NCBI GenBank assembly: GCA_016705235.1
Contig: JADIYP010000007.1
Coordinates: 62,001-126,000 of the forward strand
DNA from: Candidatus Leptovillus affinis
GTDB lineage: Bacteria > Chloroflexota > Anaerolineae > Promineifilales > Promineifilaceae
Reading direction: 5' to 3'
Length of the DNA stretch: 64,000 nucleotides
Positions 50,467 through 57,636 of this stretch are shown piece after piece (position 1 is the stretch's first letter; each line of letters begins with the position of its first letter). The translations under genes were made by a program, and so were the position numbers. Under the pieces are notes generated by a model that saw only the letters and a program-made list of their open reading frames with translations, had not been told where the DNA came from and ran no database searches.

Positions 50467-52296
50467 ATGAAAAATCACCGTTTATTTCTTGTTTTGTTAC
50501 TGATTTTGGGATTGGCTCTGGTCGCCTGTGGCGGCGCAGCCACGCCCACCGAGCCGGCCGTGCCAGAAGCCACTGTGGCTGTTGTTGAAGAACCGGCCGC
50601 CGAACCCACCGTCGCTGAGGTTCCAACCGAAGCGCCGACTGCTGAACCCACGGCCGTTCCCGTGGTCGAAGAAGTGTCGTTGGAACAAGGCATCGCCGAT
50701 TTGGACGCCGGTTTCCAGGTCTTTTTGGATGACATGGAAGCCTACAACACCATCGGCATCGAAGCCCTGAACGAAATGCTGGTCGGCGGCGACGTCTTTG
50801 TTCTGGATGTCCGCGAACCGGGCGAATTGGCCGAAAGCGGCTGGATCGAAGGCGCAGCCAACATTCCCCTGCGCCAGATAGTCGACAGCATTGCCTACCT
50901 GCCCAGCGAAGACACCACCATTGTCAGCTACTGCGGCAGCGGCTGGCGCTGCACCATCGCCCTGACCATGTTAGAAGGCATGGGCTGGGAAAACGTGTTG
51001 GGTCTGAAAGAAGGCAGTTATGCCGGTTGGGTGGAAGCTGGTTATCCTATCGCTGAAGGGGAAGTGCCAGCCCTGGTAGAATTGGACGCCGCGCAGCCGG
51101 ATACGGCCGTTGTCGCTGCCGCCCAGGAAATGTTGCAAAACATCCCCGAAGGCTTCGGCGCGTTATCTGTTGACGATCTGTCCACCGAACTGGTCGAAAA
51201 CCCGGACCTCATCCTCATTGATGTCCGCACCCCGGCCGAAGTGGAAGAAAAAGGGTACATCGACGCCCCTAACGTCACCTTCATCCCCCTGGAACAATTC
51301 ATCGCCGACAAAGACCAATGGCCGGCCGACCTGGACGCGCCCATCGTCACCTATTGCGGCAGCGGCCATCGCTCCACCATCGCCATGACCATGCTCTGGG
51401 CCAACGGCTACACCAACGTTCGCAGCATGAAGGGCGGCTACGCAGCCTGGACCGACGCCGGTTATGCCACCATCGGCGCGCCGGAACCGGCCGCCGACCT
51501 GGACACCGCTTTCCAGACTTTCCTGGGCAGCATGGAAGCCTACAACACCATCGGCCTGGAAGACCTCAACACGCTCATCGTTGAGGGCGGCGATCTCTAT
51601 ATTCTGGATGTCCGCGAACCGGCCGAATTGGAAGAAAACGGCTGGATCGAAAACGCCGTCAACATCCCCCTGCGGCAAGTCGCCGACAGCATCGAATATC
51701 TGCCCAGTTTCGATACGCCCATTGTCAGCTACTGCGGCAGCGGCTGGCGCTGCACCATCGCCCTCACCGCTCTGGAAGCGATGGGCTGGGAAAATGTCAA
51801 GGGCCTGAAAGGCGGCAGTTTTGGCGGTTGGGTGGAAGCAGGATATCCCATTGTTGAAGGTGAACTGCCCGAATTGGTCGCTCTGAACGCGGCCGAACCA
51901 GACCCGGCAATCGTCGCGGCGATGAGCACGATGCTGCAAAATGTGCCCGAAGGATATGGCGGCATCAGCGCCGACGATCTTTTCCTGGCGCAGGCTGACA
52001 ACACCGACCTGATTCTGATCGACGTGCGTACCGTCACCGAATTGGAAGAGAACGGCATCATCGAGCACGATCCGGAACGTTGGCTGAATGTCTCCTTGGA
52101 AGACTTTATCACCAATAAAGACATGTGGCCGGCCGATTTGGATGCGCCCATCGTGGTTTACTGCGGCAGCGGCCATCGCTCGACCATCGCCATGACCATT
52201 TTGTGGTCGTATGGGTACACCAACGTACAAAGCCTGAAGAGTGGTTTCACGGCCTGGGTAGACGCCGGTTATCCGGTTGTCGATTACGTCCCATAA
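50467..52296 (+). CDS. Lipoprotein with four rhodanese domains
   Basis: A 609-residue exported protein with lipobox LALVACGG (cysteine near 20) and an acidic Pro/Thr linker to about residue 75. Four rhodanese-like domains follow, all with the active-site cysteine kept: C156 and C423 in SYCGSGWRCTIAL, C297 and C566 in YCGSGHRSTIAM. Domains 1 and 3 are alike and 2 and 4 are alike, so a two-domain unit was duplicated. Rhodaneses move sulfane sulfur (thiosulfate, polysulfide). Surface location next to many c-type hemes suggests handling of an extracellular sulfur compound. GAGAGGAG precedes the ATG; a terminator follows at 52371. Confidence 0.94.
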   Translation: MKNHRLFLVLLLILGLALVACGGAATPTEPAVPEATVAVVEEPAAEPTVAEVPTEAPTAEPTAVPVVEEVSLEQGIADLDAGFQVFLDDMEAYNTIGIEALNEMLVGGDVFVLDVREPGELAESGWIEGAANIPLRQIVDSIAYLPSEDTTIVSYCGSGWRCTIALTMLEGMGWENVLGLKEGSYAGWVEAGYPIAEGEVPALVELDAAQPDTAVVAAAQEMLQNIPEGFGALSVDDLSTELVENPDLILIDVRTPAEVEEKGYIDAPNVTFIPLEQFIADKDQWPADLDAPIVTYCGSGHRSTIAMTMLWANGYTNVRSMKGGYAAWTDAGYATIGAPEPAADLDTAFQTFLGSMEAYNTIGLEDLNTLIVEGGDLYILDVREPAELEENGWIENAVNIPLRQVADSIEYLPSFDTPIVSYCGSGWRCTIALTALEAMGWENVKGLKGGSFGGWVEAGYPIVEGELPELVALNAAEPDPAIVAAMSTMLQNVPEGYGGISADDLFLAQADNTDLILIDVRTVTELEENGIIEHDPERWLNVSLEDFITNKDMWPADLDAPIVVYCGSGHRSTIAMTILWSYGYTNVQSLKSGFTAWVDAGYPVVDYVP

Positions 52297-52370
52297 CCCA
52301 TAAGCCATCACCCGATGGGTTCAATCTGGCAGATTGGACCCATCTTTTTCAACCTTCCTCCGCAAAGAGA

Positions 52371-52400
52371 AAAGGCTCACCAAACCAGGTGAGCCTTTTT
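52371..52400 (+). terminator. Rho-independent terminator after the rhodanese gene
   Basis: AAAGGCTCACC pairs with GGTGAGCCTTT around AAACCA and is followed by TTGTG after a T-run. Confidence 0.9.
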
Positions 52401-52438
52401 GTGTTGCCAGATGATCATTCCAAACCGGCTGCGCGGCT

Positions 52439-52632
52439 GGGAGAAATGGTTCCGCAGCGGGAGAAATGGTTCCGCAACCGGGAGGAATGGTTGCGCAGCG
52501 GGAGAAATGGTTCCGCAACCGGGAGGAATGGTTGCGCAGCGGGAGAAATGGTTCCGCAGCCGGGAGGAATGGTTCCGCAGCGGGAGAAATGGTTCCGCAG
52601 CGGGAGAAATGGTTCCGCAGGCGGGAGGAACT
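52439..52632. repeat. 20-21-bp minisatellite, about nine units
   Basis: Units of the type GGGAGAAATGGTTCCGCAGC alternate with GGGAGGAATGGTTGCGCAGC variants. The array abuts and slightly enters the 3' end of the glycosyltransferase gene. It is open in several frames only because of its period. Confidence 0.92.
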
Positions 52633-54958
52633 ATTTAATCGGCGGCGCGATCAGCACAGAGGTCAGTAGAAAGGCGTCGCCGGCCCCGACAGGCGAGACA
52701 AGGGGCAGTCGTTGACCGGACTGCGGCGAATAGAGGCCAACGCGCACGAAGTAGTCTCCCGGCACGGCCGTTTCCTGAACGCTCAGGGTCACCGGCTGGA
52801 CAATAATATCGCCCGGTTCCAGGCCGGTCAGCGCCGTCGGCCAGCCATCAAATTGGGCTGCGATCTGCGCCGGGTCCGCGCCGGAAAGGTGGACGAAGGC
52901 GGCCAGCGGCGCGGCCTGGCTGGGGCGCGGCGCGGCCACCTGGCCGGAGCCAACCTGCCAGTACAGGGTCAGGCTGATGGATTGGCCGGGGGAAACGGCC
53001 GTTTCCCCTCCCGCCAGCACATACCCCACCAGTTCAAACGCCCCATGAAAATTAGCCGCCACCGGCACAAATCCTTCTGGGCGCGCAAATCCCTCACCCA
53101 ACGGGTAAATCTCGCCTGGCGGCTGGACCCATTTAGCGATGAGCAGACGGCCGTCTACCACCCCTAATTCTTCCGGCGGAATGTCGGCAACGGAACGGCC
53201 GTCAGCCACCACCACCCGATCCACCGGCATGCCCGCTGGATACTCCACGCGGTACAGACAAATCGAATACCCGGCGCAGGCCACCGGCTCCTTGTCCTGA
53301 AAATAGGCGTACACGTCTGTGTTTTGCAGCATCAAACCCAGCCGCCGGCTCGTCTCGCTGATGGCGTACCAGCCCGGCGGCGGCGTGTACGGGTTGTAAG
53401 CGTCGATTTCCGCCCCGGCCGTGAAGCGCATAAATCCGGGCAGCGGCCTGTACACAACGCCATACTTTTCCGGCAGCGCCGTGCCAAAATAACCCAGGTA
53501 CACCTCGCCAATGCCCCGCTCCAGCAGCAGTTGGTGCAGAAAGATGAGGTCTTGCCCCCAATCAAGGTTGGAATCCACCAGCAAGCGGCTGCCGTTCTCC
53601 GGTCCGCCCGCCAATTCGTTAAAGTACGCCTCCTGGTGTGGCCACAGGCGCAGGGAGCCGGAGATGTGCCAGAGGAGGAGAAAAAGAACCAGAAGATTGG
53701 CGATTGGCGATTGGCGATTGTCGGCAGGCCAAAATCTCCAATCTCTACTCGCCAATCTCTTCCCCACCTGCGCCGCCAGCATGATGAGGAAGGGCACGAC
53801 GGGCAGAATGTGGCGGTAGCCGATGGTGATGCGGCCGGTCATGGCCAGGAGCATGAAGAGCAGCGGCGGCAGCCAGAGCACGGCCGTTTTCCCCCACCCT
53901 TTGTCTTTCACGGCGATAAACAGGCCGACGGCCGTCAACCCCAGCAGCGGCAGCGAGGTTTTGAGCGCCAGAGCTACCGGGAAGTAATACCACCAGCCCC
54001 GGTCGGACACCTGCCCCAGCAAAAAGGCCGCCTTCGGCTGCTCCTCAATCACCCGGAACGTGTCCCACAGGCTGTAGGGATAAAACGGCGCGGGAATTGG
54101 CAGCGGGAAGTTGCTGCCGGGAATGAGGCCAACATCAAAACGATAAATGGCCCAGAGGGCGGCGTAAGCGGCCACAGCCATCATGAGGAGATTGGCGATT
54201 AAAGATTGGAGATTGCGCGAGCGCCAAAATCGCCAATCGCCAATCGCCAATCGCCCCAACGCCATCACCCCCACAATCATCGGCCACACCATCAGGCCGG
54301 TGAATTTGGCGGCCATCGTACAGCCGGCCAGGATGCCGGTGAGGATGAGGTTGCGGCGCGACGGCCGTTCCAACCAGACCCACAAACGCCACATGGTCAG
54401 CGTCATAAACAGCGCCAGGCCCAAATCGGTGGTCAGGAGACGGCCGTTGGCGATGAGATTCGGCTCAAACACGGCCAACGCCAGGGCCATCCACCCGGCC
54501 AGCGGCCCGGCCATTTGCCGCGCCCAGACAAACAACACGGCCGCCAGCAAAACTGCCAGGGCGATGATGGCGATACGGCCGTACACCAACATCTCCTGCG
54601 CGTTATCATTGGCCTGCCACAAAAACACGTCGGAAAAAATAAAATAATCGCTGGCCGCCCAAGAAGGATGGTCGGTGGGCAAGGTGATGGTATCCAGCAG
54701 CAGCAGCGGCAGCGCGCCGAGGGTATCTACCAGCGGCGGATGGCTGGTGGACATGCGAAAATCGCCGGTTTTCAGGTAAGCGTACCCGGCGGCCAGGTGA
54801 TACTCCTCGTCAAACGCCGCCGATTTCAGCGGCGAGGCCAGCGCCGCCTGCGCCGCCATCACGGCCAAGCCCAAAACCAGCAGCAGCCATTCCCACCACC
54901 GCAGCCGGCCGCCTCTGGACTTCTGATCCTCTACGCTGCCATTTTCGCGCAAACTCAC
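52631..54958 (-). CDS. GT39-like membrane glycosyltransferase
   Basis: A 775-residue protein with about ten hydrophobic helices and a C-terminal beta-rich extracytoplasmic domain. After the first helix comes the acidic loop FDEEYHLAAGYAYLKTGDFR, typical of the GT-C enzymes ArnT/PMT that use lipid-linked sugars; DWGQDLIFLHQLL is also typical. The acceptor and sugar are unknown. The GTG start overlaps the antiporter stop by four bases. Two loops are encoded by GATTGG-type palindromic repeats (54186-54256 and 53694-53763) and give similar peptides (IGDWRFWRSRNLQSLIANL and SRDWRFWPADNRQSPIANL), so dispersed repeats seem to have entered the gene in frame. Confidence 0.88.
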   Translation of the reverse strand: MSLRENGSVEDQKSRGGRLRWWEWLLLVLGLAVMAAQAALASPLKSAAFDEEYHLAAGYAYLKTGDFRMSTSHPPLVDTLGALPLLLLDTITLPTDHPSWAASDYFIFSDVFLWQANDNAQEMLVYGRIAIIALAVLLAAVLFVWARQMAGPLAGWMALALAVFEPNLIANGRLLTTDLGLALFMTLTMWRLWVWLERPSRRNLILTGILAGCTMAAKFTGLMVWPMIVGVMALGRLAIGDWRFWRSRNLQSLIANLLMMAVAAYAALWAIYRFDVGLIPGSNFPLPIPAPFYPYSLWDTFRVIEEQPKAAFLLGQVSDRGWWYYFPVALALKTSLPLLGLTAVGLFIAVKDKGWGKTAVLWLPPLLFMLLAMTGRITIGYRHILPVVPFLIMLAAQVGKRLASRDWRFWPADNRQSPIANLLVLFLLLWHISGSLRLWPHQEAYFNELAGGPENGSRLLVDSNLDWGQDLIFLHQLLLERGIGEVYLGYFGTALPEKYGVVYRPLPGFMRFTAGAEIDAYNPYTPPPGWYAISETSRRLGLMLQNTDVYAYFQDKEPVACAGYSICLYRVEYPAGMPVDRVVVADGRSVADIPPEELGVVDGRLLIAKWVQPPGEIYPLGEGFARPEGFVPVAANFHGAFELVGYVLAGGETAVSPGQSISLTLYWQVGSGQVAAPRPSQAAPLAAFVHLSGADPAQIAAQFDGWPTALTGLEPGDIIVQPVTLSVQETAVPGDYFVRVGLYSPQSGQRLPLVSPVGAGDAFLLTSVLIAPPIK
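53694..53763. repeat. GATTGGCGATTGG palindromic repeat inside the glycosyltransferase gene
   Basis: ATTGGCGATTGGCGATTGG is followed by its imperfect complement (CCAATCTCTACTCGCCAATC). It belongs to the same family as 54186-54256 in this gene and the terminator-like copy at 61761-61810. Confidence 0.8.
54186..54256. repeat. Second GATTGG palindromic repeat inside the glycosyltransferase gene
   Basis: GAGATTGGCGATTAAAGATT and the complementary CGCCAATCGCCAATCGCCAA flank a short centre. It lies in frame and encodes a loop between two membrane helices. Confidence 0.8.
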
Positions 54959-55950
54959 CCGCCAATGCCCTTGATAAACAACAAATACATGCCCAACAGA
55001 TAAACCACCACCATGCCCACCGCATCGACTTCGATGAACAAAACCTTACGCTCCACCCGCGCCAGCGTGCCGATGAGCGCCATGTTGGTCAGCAGCAGCG
55101 CCAGCAGGGCCACCAGCGCAAAATTGGGGTCGATATCGCCGAGGAAACGGCCGTTCGTATAAAAAAAGTCCGCTATGCCCAGCGCCAGCATATTAAACAC
55201 GCTGGAGCCAAACAAATTGCCCACGGCCATGTCGAACGCGCCGATGCGCATGGCCGCCAGCGCCGCCAGCAGTTCCGGCAGCGACGTGACCACGCTCAGC
55301 AGCGCCGTGCCAACAAACCCGGTCCCCAGGCCGGTGAGGATGGCAATTTCCGTGCTGCTGGCTACCAACTGCGGCACAACCAGCACCAGCACGGCGGCAG
55401 CGGCGGCAAACCCGACCGCGCCGCGCCGCAGGGAGGGGAATCCGGGTGATGGTTCAACGGCCGTAGGCGCTGTGGTCGCCACCGGCCCGCGATTTTCCCG
55501 TTGGATGAGCCAGATGCCGCCAAAATACAAGCCAATCAGGGCCAAACTCTCAATGCCCACCCAACCTATGGTGATGTCGATGTCCGCCAACATGAAAATG
55601 GCGGCAATCAGCATCAGCACCGAGGCCAGCGCGGCCGTCAGCGCATGGCTGAGGGCGACTCGCCGCAGCAGCGGCACCTGGTAATTCACCAGATCGACAA
55701 TCGCCAGCAGCACCACGTTGACCATGTTGCTGCCCAGAAAGTTACCGGCGGCCAAATCCGGCACACCCAGACGAAAGGAGCTGATAGAGGCAATCAATTC
55801 CGGCAGCGACGTGGCCCCCGCCAAAAAAATCGTGCCGACAAACAGACCGCCCAGCTTCGTGCGCACGGCGATTACATCGCCATACTCTGCCAATTTTATG
55901 GCCGCCACCACTACAATGGCCGCCGTGATTGCAAATTTAATCCAGATCAT
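54955..55950 (-). CDS. Na+/Ca2+ exchanger-family (CaCA, YrbG-like) antiporter
   Basis: A 331-residue membrane antiporter with about ten helices and two inverted alpha-repeats. The first is VGTIFLAGATSLPELIASIS with AGNFLGSNMVN; the second is VGTALLSVVTSLPELLAALA with GNLFGSSVFN. Acidic residues in the SLPE motifs bind the cation. It exchanges Ca2+ (or another cation) for Na+ or H+. It is translationally coupled to the glycosyltransferase by a GTGA overlap. The second repeat has VVTSLPE instead of GATSLPE, a modest change. Confidence 0.95.
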   Translation of the reverse strand: MIWIKFAITAAIVVVAAIKLAEYGDVIAVRTKLGGLFVGTIFLAGATSLPELIASISSFRLGVPDLAAGNFLGSNMVNVVLLAIVDLVNYQVPLLRRVALSHALTAALASVLMLIAAIFMLADIDITIGWVGIESLALIGLYFGGIWLIQRENRGPVATTAPTAVEPSPGFPSLRRGAVGFAAAAAVLVLVVPQLVASSTEIAILTGLGTGFVGTALLSVVTSLPELLAALAAMRIGAFDMAVGNLFGSSVFNMLALGIADFFYTNGRFLGDIDPNFALVALLALLLTNMALIGTLARVERKVLFIEVDAVGMVVVYLLGMYLLFIKGIGG

Positions 55951-56024
55951 GAAGTTAGTTTTTAGCTGTTAGCTGTTAGCTGTTAGCTGTTAGCTGTGAG
56001 CTGTGAGTGGGTTGCCATTCACTA
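55951..56024. repeat. GTTAGCT heptamer tandem repeat
   Basis: Five or more GTTAGCT/GTGAGCT units (about 55966-56003) fill the gap between the antiporter and the PII-like gene. Such heptamer arrays are common dispersed repeats; no regulatory role is evident. Confidence 0.8.
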
Positions 56025-56378
56025 TTACTCGCTGGCATAAGGTTCTGGCATGCCCCAGGTTTTGGCGACCGGCAGGGCAAAAATAATGCCAGTGTGCGGC
56101 TGGCTAAGATCGCCGAGGATGGCTTCGGTGGCGGCCACGGCCGTTTCCGCCACGGCCATCTCGTCAATAACGGCAAACAGGGTGTTATGCCCCACCCGCC
56201 CGCTGCCAAACATCTGGCTGAAACCGGCAAACATCGGCCCGGCCGTCTCGCGCGGCAGCATGCGGTGAATGCCGGTACTCTCCAAAATCGTCACCCCGCG
56301 CACCCCAGCGCCCATCCACGCTTGCAACACGTCGTTTAACCGCGTGCTGTCATCCAGCACCATCATTAGCATATACAT
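56025..56378 (-). CDS. Small PII-like protein, unknown function
   Basis: A 117-residue protein. The start (MYMLMMVLDDSTRLNDVLQA followed by WMGAGVRGVTILES) has the beta-alpha-beta pattern and AGVRGVT segment of PII/GlnB-like signalling proteins, and the C-terminal GIIFALPVAKTWG could be the second strand pair. The T-loop tyrosine region and the usual PROSITE signatures are not evident, so it is at best a PII-like protein that might bind a nucleotide or anion. AGGAGAGG precedes the ATG. It lies upstream of the antiporter on the same strand, and PII-like proteins often accompany transporters. Confidence 0.65.
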   Translation of the reverse strand: MYMLMMVLDDSTRLNDVLQAWMGAGVRGVTILESTGIHRMLPRETAGPMFAGFSQMFGSGRVGHNTLFAVIDEMAVAETAVAATEAILGDLSQPHTGIIFALPVAKTWGMPEPYASE

Positions 56379-56425
56379 CTACCCTCTCCTGATAACGATG
56401 AACAAGGAATGATGAACTCTTACAT

Positions 56426-57304
56426 TCATCGTTCATCCTTCAGCGTTCTATACTCCTGGTACTCGCGCTGGGTTTCGCCCAGCCAGGCCGCCAGGGCCGC
56501 CTCGTCGCCGGACTGCACCAGACGGATGGCTTCGGTTAATTCACTCTGATACCGCTGCAATTGGGCCAGAACGGCCGTGCGATTCGTCAGCAAAATGTCC
56601 AGCATCATCTGAGGATCGGTTCCCGCCACCCGCGCTGTATCGCGGAAGCCAGAGGCGCTCACGGTCCAGGTCCGCTCGTCGCCCAGGCCAAAGGCCGTGC
56701 GCATCAGCGTCCCGGCCACCACGTAGGGCAGATGGCTCACCGCAGCCACAATTTCATCATGCACTTCCGGCGGCAGGAATAACGGCCGTGCCCCCACAAT
56801 GGCCAGCAATTCCAGCACCAGGGTTTCAACGGCCGTTGTCGTCCGCCCATTGCGGCACAACACAAACGTCTTGTCCCGGTACAAATCCGGCGTGGCCGCG
56901 CCAAAGCCGGCCGTCTCCTTGCCGCACATCGGATGCCCCCCAAGCGCCTGAAACCCCTCCGGCAGATCGGCCATCGCCCGGCAAATGTCCGTCTTAGTGC
57001 TGCCCAGGTCCAGCACCATGCAGCCCTCCGGCCGCACCCGCGCCAGCTCCGCCAACAGCGCCACAATACTGCGCACCGGCGTCGCCAAAATCACCAATTC
57101 CGCCTCACGCACACCGGCGGCAAAATCGGCCGTCACCACGTCCGCCAGCCGCTCGGCTGCCCGCCGCGTCTCCGGGTTGGCGTCCACCACCGTCAGATGT
57201 GTGGCATGCGGGTTTAACGCCACCCGCTGTGCCAACCGCAGCCCCAGCGCCAGCGAGCCGCCCATCAGCCCCAACCCCACAATCGTCACTTTGGCTCTCA
57301 ACAT
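56426..57304 (-). CDS. tyrA: Prephenate dehydrogenase
   Basis: TyrA oxidises and decarboxylates prephenate to 4-hydroxyphenylpyruvate for tyrosine synthesis. The 292-residue protein starts with the NAD loop VTIVGLGLMGGSLALGL and has ATPVRSIVALL, DLGSTKTDI and the substrate motif GGHPMCGKETAGF, then HLPYVVAGTL with the active-site histidine. There is no C-terminal ACT domain at this length. The product is also the substrate of the HPPD at the other end of the window. The related arogenate dehydrogenases cannot be excluded. Confidence 0.92.
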   Translation of the reverse strand: MLRAKVTIVGLGLMGGSLALGLRLAQRVALNPHATHLTVVDANPETRRAAERLADVVTADFAAGVREAELVILATPVRSIVALLAELARVRPEGCMVLDLGSTKTDICRAMADLPEGFQALGGHPMCGKETAGFGAATPDLYRDKTFVLCRNGRTTTAVETLVLELLAIVGARPLFLPPEVHDEIVAAVSHLPYVVAGTLMRTAFGLGDERTWTVSASGFRDTARVAGTDPQMMLDILLTNRTAVLAQLQRYQSELTEAIRLVQSGDEAALAAWLGETQREYQEYRTLKDER

Positions 57305-57636
57305 AATTGACCGATTATACCCAGAATGCAGCTTCTAAGCCTGCCAAGCGACCCGAAGGTTTTTTTCCCAGCGGGCCAACCCAGCAGGTCTCTCCTCATC
57401 ACCCAGAAGCAAAAGACAGCGAAAACCAGTGCCACATTTGCCCGTTTCCTGTTACAATTCCGCCCTAAGCCTGTACAATCCAGGCCAACAAGAGATTGTA
57501 TTTTCCCACTTCCTTTACAATCAAAGCAGCATAAATAATTGGATTTAGGATATACCCGCTCGCACGCCTTCGGCACTCTGCGTCAGGGAAGTATCCTCGT
57601 TTCCCACAAGAGATAACGCATTCCCAGGAGAAAACT
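57305..57636. other. Intergenic region and leader of the SHMT-GcvT gene
   Basis: No gene is visible. The stretch between divergent tyrA and the fusion gene contains AT-rich boxes (TTTACAATC, TAAATAATTGG near 57510-57542) that may hold promoters. I looked for the glycine riboswitch core and for a THF riboswitch and could not see either. Confidence 0.6.

Noticed and set aside
52399..52715. Plus-strand frames with WFR/REE repeats at 52.4-52.7 kb
   Set aside because: Produced by the 20-21-bp minisatellite downstream of a terminator; no homology or start signal.
57305..57636. Glycine or THF riboswitch upstream of the SHMT-GcvT gene
   Set aside because: I looked for the conserved cores and could not find them; a covariance search would be needed to be certain.
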